Translations under genes and position numbers: made by a program
Source of the DNA: Aureobasidium sp. EXF-3400
Lineage: Eukaryota; Ascomycota; Dothideomycetes; Dothideales; Saccotheciaceae
Assembly (NCBI GenBank): GCA_024195585.1
Contig: SWBL01000256.1
Coordinates: forward strand, 1 to 64,000
Direction: 5' to 3'
Length of the DNA stretch: 64,000 bases
Shown: positions 1 through 11,830 of the stretch, in pieces
How positions within the stretch are numbered: the first letter of the stretch is position 1
Layout of the letters: every line of letters starts with the position of its first letter
The notes under the pieces: generated by a model
Database searches by the model: none
What the model saw: the letters and a program-made list of their open reading frames with translations, nothing else
Told to the model about the DNA's origin: nothing

Positions 1-665
1 CTGACCACCACGACCGTGCTTCTTGGGAAGATCGACCGAGAACTTTTGGCGAATTTCACGGGTGTTTCCAGAAAGAGTACCGAAGAGGGCACCGTTACCG
101 TCCATGATGATGAAACCAAATGCCTGGTCGGACTCGAGCAGTTCACTCAGAGCCTCGGTGTGGAACTTATTGTCGCAAAGGTACAGGGAGGTGTTGATGG
201 GCTTGAAGGGCTCAAAGTCGATGTTGATCTTTCTTTCCTTTCCTTCGGCAGTGATGATTTCACCACAGTAGACAACGAGACCGTTGGTGGGGACCTTGTT
301 GTAGAGCTTGAGACGCTGCTGGGTCGAGGTAATGGCTGACAGGACGGACAGACGGTTGACGCGAGACTTGATGTTACTAGCAGTTCCGTACTCTTCAGCC
401 AACATCTTTGCGACTCGGGAGATTTGATCCTTGGGGGCTGTGAGAGCGTGTCAGCAGTTGAATAGTGGCGGTGGTGGTATCAGGACTCGAGAGGTAGCGG
501 TGGTTGGTGTCATCCTCAGGAGCATGGCGAGGGAGACGTACGGATGATGAGCGAAATCATGGAGGTTCCGTTACCACGGGCCTGTTCCAAGCGCTTGATG
601 AGCTTCTTGACCTTCCATATTTCAATGTTCTTCTCGGCCTCGTTGGCCTGCTGCTGTTCACTCAT
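1..665 (-). CDS. SUP45: Eukaryotic release factor 1 (eRF1), N-terminal part, cut by left edge
   Basis: Class-1 translation termination factor that reads all three stop codons in the ribosomal A site. Two exons are visible: 665-542 and 437-(1), joined through a 104-nt intron (donor GTACGT, acceptor CACAG) that restores the Ile-Ile-Pro-Pro-Lys-Asp junction of the family. The 187 residues seen cover the N domain with the stop-codon motifs NIKS (in [13 protein letters not shown]) and YxCxxxF (SLYLCDNKF), followed by the start of the M domain; the sequence stops shortly before the peptide-release GGQ, which is just encoded at the edge (KKHGRGGQ). The start ATG ([12 protein letters not shown]) is the usual fungal N terminus. 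The gene is divergent from AVT1. Nothing looks damaged. Identification is very secure; the missing two thirds lie left of the window. Confidence 0.96.
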
Positions 666-1839
666 TTTGGCGGGGCTTCTGTTGTGCGAGCCGTGGGTTC
701 AAGGGCTGCGGGGCGGGCTTGTCAGTCGAAATGTTCTGAACACTTTTTCCAGAGCTGCGGAAGGGCCCGAGGGACGGTCGCACCGGTGCCAGCAGGTGCA
801 GGGGCAGTGGTGATGATGCAGGACCGGTGGAGGGGTGGATTCCGCGCAATAAGTACTTACAAGCTCTGCGCCGAGAGTGGGTAGGTAGGAGGGAAAAAGG
901 ATTGACGGTGTCGCGGTCACACGTCAAGTTTGCGGTGAAAGGAAGGTGTTGAGAGGCCACAGCGGCGGTCTCAGAACTTCGCGCGAGACCGCGTTGCGTA
1001 GGCCAAGTCGCTCTTTCCCTGCCAGAATTCTCGAGTGCCTGCCAACGCGCTACGCCTTTTGGCAGAGAGCATTCTGCATCCAACAACACGTCCGTCATCT
1101 TGCAGTAATTACTGCCAACTCCAATCATACCCACAAAATTTACGCGACATATCTTGTCATGATTACATCTCAAACACAATCAAGCATATTATAAAGCTCT
1201 GCTTTGCATGCTCATCTCGCAATGCATGTGTCCATCGAGTGGTCAAAAGTCCTTTCCCGATTCCACTCGGATGCTACCTTCTCCACATCCGCCGAAACTC
1301 CCGCGCCCAGTTGCAACAAAGTTAAATACCAGTTGGCTGTTGCCATTAGGTAAAGGCCGCCATAATTGTCCAGTTGCTAGTAAACAAATCCCTTTCTCAT
1401 AGGCCCCTTTCTCACCGCAATACACCAAGTGCTCACTACCTACTGCCACTACCGCTAGGGCGTGCTTTCCTGCGCTTGACAAAATATGAAAGATTTCGAT
1501 CGCTTCGATCTAGACAGACCGACCAGTATCTAGCCGCACGGCACATTTTCTGTACAAAACCCTGACATCAGGCTTGCGCCCACTGTCTACACAAACTTGA
1601 CCACAGATAAGGGCGCCCTTCCCACTTTCTCCTATATCTATTCAAGTAGCCCATCTTTTTTACCCTCGTCAACTTTTGCCTTTTCTGCTTGTTGATCTTC
1701 CGTGCCTCGACACTGAACCGTCTCCAACCGTGCAAGCGACGGTCTGAGACTCCTAAACACATCGACTATCTTCCTGCGCCTTCGCGCACGCGACCTCTTT
1801 CCTTTCCCGCTGCCTGACAAGTCGCAATTGTAACTCAAC
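666..1839. promoter_or_regulatory. Divergent promoter region eRF1 / AVT1
   Basis: 1.17 kb between two genes that point away from each other. It holds the eRF1 leader (with a likely intron) and the AVT1 leader, which is C/T-rich from about 1560 to 1835 as is usual just upstream of fungal start codons. The open frames here are short, overlap each other on both strands and look like chance. No clear TATA box or named factor site was found. Confidence 0.5.
706..860 (-). other. Predicted 5'UTR intron of the eRF1 gene
   Basis: On the minus strand a GTAAGT donor (860-855), a CTGAC branch-like site and a CGCAG acceptor (ending 706) lie 41 nt before the eRF1 start codon. The 155-nt segment fits a leader intron, common in highly expressed fungal translation genes. 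Inference from splice consensus only; no RNA evidence. Confidence 0.45.
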
Positions 1840-3859
1840 ATGCCGGCCGAGAGAGCGCCCATCCCGTCCAACTGGACCGAGTACGAAAGAGGTGGACGCC
1901 GTGGCTCGTCAGAGACTCTGGAGAGCCATGTACAGTGGGGTGCAGACGTCCACGATGCCCCTGAGCATGCTGCCGGCTCGCCAGATGGACATCACACCCA
2001 GGGATTGCGACATAGAAGGTTCGCTAATCAGACTCTATGCGCGTACAATTCACTGACTCGAGAACCTCAGGTCGTCAATGTCGATGAAGATCAACACCCT
2101 GCGCCAGGCTGGTGGCGTCAACAGTATCGACAACTTCGCAAGATCATGGCAACGTGCAGCCGGCTTCTACGAAATCGCACCCGTCAGACCCTCGTTCCGT
2201 GTATCCGAGACAGACGAAGAGGAGGTAAGAGATGACTCGGCAGAGTACGACAGACAGGATATCGCATCGTCATTCGGAGAGCAGAGAGGACTCTTGAGAC
2301 AGGCGCTGGCAGACGGACGCAAGCTCTCGGACAACGCCATCTCGGACGCCGGAGAGCCTTCTGAAGCAGGCACCGTTCGTGCTCGTCTTCAGCAGGGCGA
2401 TGACAGCATTTTCAACATCGAGCCTCAATTGACAACCCCTTTCAGCGGCAGCTATGGAACAAACTACGGAAGTCTGTCTTCAAGAGTCAACGAGTCGTCA
2501 ATGCGCCATGCTGGACGTCTTTTCCAAAAGCAGCAGATGTCGGGCGTCAACGATCCGGACAAGGAGCGTGAGCCTCTGCTCGTCAAACAGGTCGAGGAAG
2601 ACGACGGCAAGATTGTGAACGTCGTAGTAGGTCAATCTACACTTCCTCAGACCATCTTCAACTCAGTCAACGTTTTGATCGGTGTTGGTCTTCTCGCCCT
2701 GCCGCTGGCTATGAAATACTCTGGCTGGGTTTTCGGTCTGCTTTTCTTCGCCTTCGCTGCCGCCTCCACTCGCTACACTGCAAAGCTACTGGCCAAATGC
2801 CTGGACGTCGACAACTCGCTCATCACTTTTGCCGATCTCGCCTATGTCTCCTTTGGCTCCAAGGCTCGTCTTGCGACTAGTCTTCTTTTCAGTCTGGAAT
2901 TGGTTGCCACTTGTGTTGCCCTTGTTGTCCTCTTCGCCGACAGTCTCAATGCTCTGATTCCTGGTTGGGGTCTCATGGAATGGAAGATTGTCTGCGGTTT
3001 CATCCTGATCCCTCTCTCTTTCTTGCCTTTGAGATTGTTGAGCTTCACCAGTATCCTTGGTATCGTCTCATGTTTCGGTATCGTCCTCTGCGTTGTCATC
3101 GATGGATTCATCAAGCCTCACACTCCTGGTTCCCTCCGCGAGCCTGCCAAGACCTACCTTTTCCCCGAGAACTGGGCAACACTCCCCCTGAGCTTGGGTC
3201 TCCTTATGTCACCTTGGGGTGGCCACAGTGTGTTCCCCAACATCTACCGCGATATGAGACATCCTTACAAGTACAATCGCGGTCTGAACATCACCTACGC
3301 CTTCACTGCTACCCTTGATCTTTTCATGGCAGTTGTTGGTCTTCTCATGTTCGGCGACGCTGTCAAGGACGAAATCTCTAGCAACATCCTGGCCGATGAT
3401 GGATACCCTCAATGGTTGTCTGTTATCATTGTCGTTTGCGTGGCCATGATTCCCCTGGCCAAGATTCCTTTGAACGCACGCCCCATTGTCAGTACTTTGG
3501 AGATTCTCCTTGGACTGGATGCTCGCGCTGTCAGCAACTCTACCTCGCTCCATGGCATGTCTGGTCTCAACCGCGGTATCCTCAAGGCAACAATTCGCAT
3601 TCTCTGCACTGTTGTCTTTGTGGTCCTCGGTATACTAGTCCCTGAGTTCGATCGCATCATGAGTTTGCTCGGCTCTGTTGCTTGCTTCACCATCTGCATC
3701 ATCCTCCCTCTCGCTTTCCATCTCAAGATCTTCGGCGATTCGATTTCCCGTTCTGAGAAGATCATGAACTGGGTACTGATCATCGTCTCGACCATTCTTG
3801 CGATCATCGGCACAGTGTTCAACTTTATCCCCAGATCGGTTTTGGGCATTGATGAATAG
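1840..3859 (+). CDS. AVT1: Vacuolar amino-acid transporter (AVT1-type, AAAP family)
   Basis: Proton-coupled amino-acid/auxin permease family member expected in the vacuolar membrane, where Avt1 moves neutral amino acids into the vacuole. Exons 1840-2018 and 2071-3859 (52-nt intron with acceptor CTCAG) give 655 aa; the intron length explains the frame change between the two open frames. The first 240 residues are hydrophilic, Ser/Arg/Asp-rich and cytosolic, as in Avt1 orthologues, with the typical GGVNSIDNFARSW stretch. The transporter domain starts near residue 247 (GQSTLPQTIFNSVNVLIG), with about 11 hydrophobic segments and the conserved SPWGGHSVFPNIYRDM segment in the middle. It ends shortly after the last helix. 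The intron falls between a variable extreme N terminus and the conserved part. Substrate is inferred from the family. Confidence 0.92.
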
Positions 3860-4430
3860 ATGCTGTCTATTGTATGACACAACCTCCACTTTTGGATGCA
3901 TGAAGTTATGATCCTTTTGTGTCTGTCTAGGTATTTTTGCCGTTTTCTTGTATTGTTTACAAACATCTTGTTTAATACCTCGTCGATTCATAGCAATGGC
4001 GCTTTGTTCCTTATCTCTCTGTATTATCCTTGGTTCTGCAGCTTTGTAGCGCTTTTGTACATCAAGTTTTCAGTTTCCGTCACGTTGCAATCGTTTTGAG
4101 CAATCTTTTGTGCTTGTCGTTCGTGCTTGTATGTTTTACACTCTACCTGGCTACTACACCATGGGTTCTATGCCGACGCTGCAGCCTTCAGAGCGTCGAT
4201 GCTACCAACACACACGTCGCTAATCGGGTCATCGTCGCCCTGACTCTGCCACGCTTCCTTCATATAAGCTGCTTCATACTCTATGCATACCGACAACCAC
4301 CACATCTACCATGTCTACTATGTTGCGAGTCTCCCAGGAAGGGTACGGAGTCCTTGTGCCTGCTTCACAGACAGGCAGCACCGCACAAGCACGTCTCGTT
4401 CATTCTCTCAGAACCACCCACGATCGGTAT

Positions 4431-4724
4431 TGCGTCCCTCCACGAAGTACAAATTTCCTGTCTTCGGTCCAATTGCGATTGCTAGAGTCAAAATATGTCG
4501 ATGGGAGCCCGAGAAACGAAGCGTGCGCTATGTGTTAGCCGTTTTTGAGACAGATCAAGTGATGTCGCACGGAAACATCTCTTTCGCTCTTCCAGAAAGA
4601 TATACGATCTCTCTTGCGTCCCGTCACGAAGTACAAGTTTCTCGATATCCGCATAATGCGATAGCTGGAAGTAAAGTATGTCGATGGGAGCCATAGAAGC
4701 GAAGCGTGCGCTGTGTGTCAACCG
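4431..4724. repeat. Imperfect direct repeat pair, unit about 110 bp
   Basis: Unit 1 (4431-4540) and unit 2 (4615-4724) are offset by 184 bp and share blocks such as CACGAAGTACAA, TATGTCGATGGGAGCC and GAAGCGTGCGCT, with scattered substitutions between them. No terminal inverted repeats or target-site duplication seen. Probably an old local duplication or remnant of an inserted element. Confidence 0.7.
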
Positions 4725-6516
4725 GTTCCATGTCGTTGATTATGTGGGCGATATCGTTGATGATATGAGCAATGTTGAGGTTGATGCGAGTAGTGGTCAA
4801 ACGATGAAAGATTGTCAGTGGTAGTTTGGTAGAAAAGCCTTTATACTTGGAAATAGTTTGGCTGGAAAAAACCCCTTGACAAGTACATCAGGGACAAATT
4901 CACAAGCATTCAAATAATCAAAGGCTTGATCATGGCAAGAGTGTTTTGGCATGGTTTCACAATGCTGTAATGGCAGTATAGAAGAAGCAATCGAATGTAC
5001 TCTACATCTTGCACGGAAGATCCTGTCATCTTTCACACACCATCAGAAAATCTTCCGAGCGGTGCTCGAAGAATGCGGCGGAAAATCCCATTGACGATGG
5101 CATCGAAGAAAAGGCAGAGTCGGTGTGAAGGCCACCACGACAACGGCGTCCGTGAACCCAAAGCCAGTGTGCAGAGGCCTCTACCAGCCGTCTAGTATAA
5201 AGTCATGTTCGTGCATTTGTGTCGTACCTGTTCGAACATGAAGGCGGTTGGCGTGAAAGAGATGAAGGAAGCCACATGCTGGTGACTCTTTCGGCTCGAA
5301 TGGAGATGTATCGAAATCTGAATCCCCAAATGCTATGTCTCTTGATATCAGCCTGCCGTGAGTCAAAATAGGCAAGAAAGGAGCTGGGTCCAGAAAGGGC
5401 TATACCCCGGAGATGTACAGTCAAAAGACGAGAGCCTAGACATCCTGAAGGGGAAAAGAGCAGGTTCGAGGCCCCTCGTGCCATTCGCATCTTTTTGGCA
5501 AGCCATTTGGAAGCGTTTCAGTTCTTCCTCCAAAGTTGTCGTTGACAAGGGCGAGACTGATGGATCGGCCGACCTTATCGATGCAGTGAATGTTGTCGTG
5601 ACTAAACAGGCAAGGACGATCTGACTTGGGCAATGGCGAAGCCTACCGAGAAGTATCGCGGAATGCAGCAGCAGAGCTGTCAAAACGGATCAGAATGCTA
5701 ATCTATCGTTCTCTAGCAGGAACCATGTCTATCAAATTCTCGACTCTTCTGTCTAGAACACCAGACTCCTTTCTCTGGACCGACCTGAGAGCCTCTGCTT
5801 TTGGAGGCCTATACAACTACCAAGCAATCCTGTCAACATGAGACGGGTCGGCGTGGAGCTCCTGTTTCGTCCATCTATCATGACTCTCAGCATTCATTCG
5901 TACGTTTCAGTCGAGGATGTTGCACCAAGGGACAGGGGATCCGATACCGATATTGTACGCGCAAAAAGCATGGGGGACACGCGAGATATCGCCGATCCCG
6001 CGTCAAAAGAAGAAAGTTTCAACTTCCACTACGCCGATCACCTGGACATCCCGCTTCCTCCTTCGCGCCTCCAGGACTCAATTTTACCGCTCTTCTTTCC
6101 GAACAGGTTCTCGGAAGCAACTTCTGTGCTGTCCTTCAACATTCTGGTTCAGAAGGGTGGTGAAGTGGTGTAGAGGAAAGTCATCGCGTTCCAGTCTATT
6201 CTCTAAAGACTTCAACTCATTTACCGCCATCACTGGTCGTTACAACCAAGCTCTTCTAATAAGCCTTTGGACACACGCTCGGGGCAAACTAAGGCGACGC
6301 CGAGCGCCCCCACACCTCTTGATATGTTAACCTTTTCGGATCTGGGGTGCGCGCGGGGTATGGGGATATCAAACATGCGTCGGCAGCAGTACCCAAGTAT
6401 ATTTTGGTGGCAACTGCCGATTAGGGATGATGTCGTTGGCCGATTTAAATCCTGTTGATCTGCTGTTTCTGTTGCTGGCAGCAGTTGTTCCTTTTTTCGC
6501 TGCATAGTCCTCTGAC

Positions 6517-6553
6517 CTTCAGGCTTCAGACTTCAGGCTTCAGGCTTCACGTG
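6517..6553 (+). promoter_or_regulatory. Five tandem CTTCAGG-type heptamers ending in a CACGTG E-box
   Basis: Positions 6517-6551 are five head-to-tail heptamers (CTTCAGG, CTTCAGA, CTTCAGG, CTTCAGG, CTTCACG). The last one runs into the palindrome CACGTG at 6548-6553, a bHLH binding site type, only 24 nt before the start codon of the MFS gene. It lies in the leader or core promoter. Regulatory role is inference. Confidence 0.45.
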
Positions 6554-6577
6554 TCGTTTCGATCTCACTTGTTCAAC

Positions 6578-8512
6578 ATGGCCACTCTCGAGAAGAAAGA
6601 CATCAGCGACACCAAGCTCGAGTATGCTGATGATCTCGAAAAGACCAATACCACATGGGATGACAGACCAACCCTCGACCCTGAGCTGGATAGACGCATC
6701 ACGCGAAAGTTCGATACACATGGTAAGTAGGTCCTTCGTTCTTCACCGATACATATACTGACCATTTCATCACAGTGGTTCCCTGGTTGTTCGGTCTATG
6801 GCTGCTAGCGTTCATCGATCGATCCAACATCGGTAACGCCAAGATTGATGGCCTCGTCACCGACCTCAAACTCAATGGAAATACCTTCAATGTCGCGTTG
6901 GCGGTCTTCTACGTACGTAACACGAAGGCACAAATACAAGCCTCAGATGTATCGAAGCAGCATTGATGAAATGGCGTATGGGACGCTGTTTCGTCGATGT
7001 GAGGCTCGATTAACAAGCTGGCTTGTCAAATCTGTACCGCAACCCACTCTTCCACAGTACTCTGCTAACCTTATCCTTAAATAGGTCCCATATATCTTAG
7101 TTGACGTCCCGAGCAATCTCGTACTTAAATATTTCCAAGCAGGTTACTACTTGCCTGCACTCATTATTGGCTGGGGGTTGGTCGGAATGTGCATGGGTTT
7201 CGTGAAAAGCTTCACCGGGCTTATCATTACGCGCTTCTTCCTCGGTCTCATGGAGGGCGGGCTCTTGGTACGAGCAATACCGGGCGTTATTCTGGGTCTA
7301 ATACTGACTGTTATACTATAGGGCGGCATGATCATCTACCTCGCGATGTTTTACAGGCGTCATCAGTTGATGTTCAGAATTGGTCTTTTCTATTGCGCAG
7401 CCCCATTGTAAGTCTCAAGGACCAAGAACTCGTCAAAGGCTTGCAGAGTTGAGCTAACTCTACAGGTCTGGTGCATTTGGTGGACTTCTCGCCACGGGCC
7501 TCGCCAAAATTCACACTAGCAACTACAAAGGATGGCCATTCATCTTCTTCGTTGAAGGAGGCATTACCGTACTCTTCGGCATTCTCACCATATTCTTCCT
7601 CCCCCACACGCCAGCCGAGTCAAAGTTCTTGACTGCGGAAGAGAAGGAGGGTGCTGCTTTGCGTATGCACTTGGACTCCCACGGCAGTGACGCAGCTGAT
7701 AACGTAAAGAATGAGACATTCAGTAAGTTTTGAATCCGATATCAACCCTACTCGAACGCTGAGCTAACCATTGTCAGGCTGGCACTGGGTTCGCATGGCT
7801 TTCTTGAACTGGAACACCGTCCTCCTCTCGTTGAACTTCTTCGCCATTATCACACCTATCTACTCGTACTCGTTGTTCTTGCCAACGATCATTAAGAGCT
7901 TGGGATACAAGGCAGTACACGCACAACTTCTGACTGTGCCTCCAAACCTTGGAGCATTTTTCAGTGTGCTTCTTGTCACATATCTTTCCGACAAGTATCG
8001 CGTGAGAGGTCCCTTCATGCTGGCCGGATGTACTATCGCTGTGGGCGGATACATTATGCTCATCTCCAGCAACCACCACATGATTCAATATGGCGGCACC
8101 TTCCTGGTTGCTGCTGGTATCTTCCCTTGCAGTCCGCTCGTCATGGGATGGTTGGCCAACAATCTCGCTCCGCACTACGTTCGTGCAACAGGAACGGGCG
8201 CCCAGATTATGATTGCAAACTGCGCTGCTTTCATTGCCACGTTCACTTATCTTTCCAAGGATGCGTAAGTAACCTGATTCTCTATGCTTCTCGTACTTCT
8301 AAACTGACACACCAAATAGTCCTCGTTTCATCACCGGACATGCTATCAATATTGGTATGCTGTGTCTGTCACTGATCATCACTTCTTCGTTGTTGGTCTA
8401 CTGCAGCTGGGAGAATAAGAAGAGAGCGACTGGTAAACGTGATAGCAGGCTGGCGGACGGAGATGAGTCGATGCTCGGGTACAGGCACCCATCATTCAGA
8501 TACACTTTGTAG
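6578..8512 (+). CDS. MFS transporter, Dal5/anion:cation symporter type
   Basis: Major facilitator of the allantoate/pantothenate/nicotinate permease group, plasma-membrane uptake of a small organic anion. Seven exons: 6578-6722, 6776-6912, 7085-7267, 7322-7407, 7466-7722, 7778-8264, 8320-8512, giving 495 aa; every junction keeps frame and falls on GT-AG with CTAAC/CTGAC-like branch sites. The hydrophilic N terminus (about 50 residues) leads into TM1 with the family signature FIDRSNIGNAKIDGL; the loop TAEEKEGAALRM is typical of the domain linker. Twelve transmembrane segments fit. The second intron is long for this genome (172 nt). A paralogue of the same family lies 5 kb away on the other strand. 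Substrate cannot be told from sequence. Confidence 0.9.
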
Positions 8513-9254
8513 AAGATTATGATTAGATGAACATAGATACCAACCTATCTAGTCACGACGATATTTATTGTGTCATCCCTAGCGTATATAAACTGTACAA
8601 TAAGCTAAATGCACGGCATTCCGTTATTCGATCTTTCGTCGACGTTTGTGCTTGGTGCAATCGACGCTATAATAATTGCATGTCTTTTAGTTCACAGTGC
8701 GACCCTGGCATGTATCTATCATAAATCTAATACCCCCTTCAGACCATCCATGACTTCCAAGACCGTGTCAATGTGCTTCGAGACAGTATTCTATACCACA
8801 TAGAGTCTACAGTATATCTAATAGACCCCTTGCCATCAGGGGTGGTAATTTTTGCATCGATGTTAGATTGTTGGAGGAAGGCTCCAGCTTGCGCATACAT
8901 GTACCGTCACACTTAACCAAACGCAAAATTGCAGAGCACACATACGCAGGAAGATATGACAGCCACTGTATCCTAGGTCTAAACGACTGATTCTTCATGA
9001 CTGCTCTCTCAACTGCAAACAAACACAAAGGCTGTGTGCATCTCTTTGTTGTTGGTTGGACTCGTTGTCTCCCCCAGATCAACCAGGTTTTGCCGCGGAG
9101 AAGCTTATCTCAGCCAAGCACGAGGCTCAAAATGCTGTTCGTGCAGCTGTTATCAATCCACAGAGCTCTCTTATCTTCAGACGACCTCAACTCCTGATAT
9201 ATAAGTCCTAATCCTCTCAAAACTTCTTTGCACTCCCTCCCCAACCTTTCTGAC
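8513..9254. other. 3' flank of MFS gene and upstream region of a small ORF
   Basis: AT-rich 3' flank up to about 8820, then unique sequence. I see no gene or repeat until the TATA-like site at 9198. Confidence 0.5.
9198..9205 (+). promoter_or_regulatory. TATA-box-like site TATATAAG
   Basis: A perfect TATATAAG lies 50 nt before the ATG at 9255, followed by C/T-rich sequence (CTCCCTCCCCAACC). This is what a fungal core promoter with short leader looks like and supports the small ORF downstream. Confidence 0.45.
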
Positions 9255-9554
9255 ATGTCTTTTGACATGTTTAATACCATTGAATCCGTTTTCGACGTGA
9301 GAGGTCCTCGCCGCTCTTGTCAGCCCCGGCTGCCGCGGCGCAGCGGCTGTTACGTACTAGAAAACAAACCCGCGACTGGCTTTGACAAAAACGGCCAAGT
9401 CGCCATTTCAACACATGACGAGATGACGTCCCAGAGTCCTACATCTCCGGAAGGCGCAAAGAACAGAGAACAGATTCGATCGCATTCCAGCAGCGTAAGC
9501 AGACTGGAATATGCTGGAGGCCTTGTCTTTGAAAAGAGAATAGCAGCTTCATAA
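9255..9554 (+). CDS. Possible small hypothetical protein (99 aa)
   Basis: An uninterrupted 99-codon frame starts MSFDMFNTIESVFDVRG. It is preceded at the right distance by TATATAAG and a pyrimidine-rich leader. The product is hydrophilic, Arg/Ser-rich, with no signal peptide, membrane segment or recognisable domain; residues 18-30 are Arg/Pro-rich. I recognise no family. It could be a lineage-specific gene or chance; the promoter-like context is the main argument for it. Confidence 0.35.
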   Translation: MSFDMFNTIESVFDVRGPRRSCQPRLPRRSGCYVLENKPATGFDKNGQVAISTHDEMTSQSPTSPEGAKNREQIRSHSSSVSRLEYAGGLVFEKRIAAS

Positions 9555-9809
9555 TGACGGTAGGCTTGCCTAGGAAACGCGCAGGTAGGAACGACGCAAT
9601 CACCTGGCAGACGGTTTCCTTTCACGCGATCGGATATTGCATCATGCTTTCCATTTCCAAATAGTGATTTGAAACCCCGCAAACCCATTTCTCTCGTTCC
9701 TTGCCATAACCCGAGGGAACGTCGTTAGCACAGAAGTACTTCATTGACTGTAGCTGCTCTCGCAAGGACCGGTCGCCAGCTTCTCCCCACTTCACATCCG
9801 TCTCTCATC

Positions 9810-10770
9810 ATGCACCCACGAATATTGAATGTCCTCGACTATGACATCGATACTCATCTAAATCGCGTTGTTCCTCATTCGCGCATATCTCGGCTTCCGA
9901 AGCCCATATCGAGGTTTCTGGGATATCGATCGGAAGAATACAAAGAACCGCCTCGTTTGGTCGTTGTTTTCTGGTCGTTCTTGGGATCTCTACTTGGCCT
10001 TCTGATCATAGGCGCTCTCTACAAATACGCTCCAGGCATTCGAAAATGGCATCCTCCAATTATGATTGCCAGTTTGGTATGCTACAGTGCTCTAGATGGC
10101 CAGCTATAGAAACTGATAGGAAATGCAGGGCGCTTCTGCCATCTTGGACTATAACTCGATCCGGACTCCTCTCGCTCAACCCAGGAACGCAATCTTAGGC
10201 CAGACCTTCTCTGCCTTGACTGGAGTCATCATTCACAAACTGTTCCATCTCAACTCAGACTGGGAAGATATTCAATGGGTTGCAGGTGCAGTCGCTTGTG
10301 CTGTGTCTTCTGCCATCATGGCAATGACGAACACCGTGCACCCTCCTGGTGGCGCAACTGCTGTCCTGGCCACCACCAACGCCGAGATCATCGCTATGGG
10401 CTGGATCTACATTCCTTTCGTCATCATGAGCTCAGTCATCATGTTGACCCTCGCATGCATAATCAACAACATCCAGCGAGCATACCCAGTATACTGGTGG
10501 ACACCTGCGAATTTGAGGAAGGAGAAGGACGTACAAGACCTTGAGAAGGTGCCAACCAATAACAGCGAGAAGGTGCTATCAGGCCAGCCAATGGGCAGAG
10601 CTTCGGATGTAAACCCGGACTCTGTTGTTATATCACCACATCATCTCTACATACCAGACAGCTTCGACTTGGATGGTGACGAGCTGGCTGTATTGTCACG
10701 ACTACAAGCTCGTCTCCGATGGGACGTCGCTATGGATGAACGGCCTCGAGCCCAGTCAAACGGGAGCTGA
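9810..10770 (+). CDS. HPP-family integral membrane protein
   Basis: Exons 9810-10076 and 10129-10770 (52-nt intron) give 302 aa. After about 45 cytosolic residues come four or five hydrophobic segments that form the HPP domain, including the name-giving motif TNTVHPPGGATA (His160-Pro-Pro). The C-terminal 100 residues are hydrophilic. HPP proteins are small four-helix membrane proteins; plant and cyanobacterial members have been linked to nitrite transport, but fungal ones are uncharacterised. It sits between two Dal5-type MFS genes, so a nutrient-transport role is a reasonable but unproven guess. The intron falls right before GASAILDYN, a strongly conserved part, which supports the model. Confidence 0.88.
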
Positions 10771-11830
10771 GCACGTCAATCACTCGACTACCGAACCTCA
10801 TTACACACATGGCCGTGTGAACGCATAATACACCCGGAACTCTGACGAGCACGGACAGACCCTGTCAGGTTGGACCATGGTGCTCCTTGCGACTCCCCGG
10901 TCAGCCTCACTCCTTCAACTACAACCACGCTACCAGTGTCATTGTTGTTGCCGAGTTTGGGAGACCTACTTGCGTGGCTGTCTGCCAGTTCGGTGGGTCA
11001 GTCAGAAGACACTTGATATACCCCTGATGGCTACGCTTACGACCATCCTGTCGATCATGCTGTCAGCATCACACCTGCCACTGTAGCCAGAGCGGCGAAT
11101 GATCCATGGAACAGACTCACAATTGATCAATCACGTCGTCGGTGGGATACGGCCTGCCCCGGGATGTCATCGTTGCCAGCGATACCCGACACGCATTGCC
11201 CGCACCAGGCATGAAGAATAATTTGAGCTCAAGCTTGTCATATCTGCTCTTGCGAGCAAGAATCGAGCATAATACTGGCGGCTGGAATTGCAAAATACAT
11301 AATGACCCTGATGCTAGAAACACGAATATATTGAATCATGATTGCTTTGTTTACTTTTTACTTCCCAACCCGTAGTTTTATCCCCCTGAGTCTATGCCAC
11401 CGAGAGTGCTACAAAGCCTTGCCGGCCTGTATAATGCTTGTCAAATGCGGCGGTTATTGTACAGCCTGTATCGAAATTTGTCAGTATTTTTTCCCGAGAT
11501 GTGTTGTCGTTTGTTTTGCGTACATTGATAAAATCGACTGCAGGCTATGTTATCAGATGACTTATGTAGCAACGACGATGTCGGAAGGCGTCAACCACTC
11601 TCATCGTGGTACCTTATACTCCTGGACGGCGGTGATGCATACAAGCTCATTTCTAAGCCTACATCTCACATCACAGCAGAAGCAGGGAAGCAAAAGCAGT
11701 GCCAGTTTGTCGTCAAAAATAAACGTAAACATGATCTTCGTAGTTGATATATATCACAAGCCCGCCATCACTAGACTCCAAATTCAGATCCTCATAATCG
11801 TGCAGTTGAGGCACATTGACCTTTATCTTC
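10771..11830. other. Convergent intergenic region HPP / MFS
   Basis: 1.06 kb between the 3' ends of two convergent genes. It is AT-rich from about 11220 onward. The 194-codon plus-strand frame at 11338-11922 runs into the antisense of the MFS 3' end and shows no coding character. No repeat was noticed. Confidence 0.5.

Larger units (their letters stand above)
3860..6577. other. Long gene-poor stretch with one degenerate direct repeat
   Basis: 2.7 kb without a convincing gene. The first 400 bases are T-rich 3' flank of AVT1. A pair of imperfect direct repeats sits at 4431-4540 and 4615-4724. Open frames near 5358-5683 (both strands) and 5838-6173 (+, 111 codons) lack family resemblance, clear introns or codon bias; the last could be a small unknown gene, but I cannot support it. 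The end is the promoter of the MFS gene. Confidence 0.5.

Noticed and set aside
658..1179. 173-codon minus-strand ORF upstream of eRF1
   Set aside because: Covers the eRF1 leader and its likely 5'UTR intron; no domain, low-complexity Arg/Ser/Pro composition.
5464..5480. B-box-like GGTTCGAGGCCCC
   Set aside because: No upstream A box, no acceptor-stem complement and no cloverleaf; chance match.
5838..6173. 111-codon plus-strand ORF MRRVGVELLF
   Set aside because: Open but without signal, domain, introns or promoter features that separate it from chance in 2.7 kb of gene-poor DNA.
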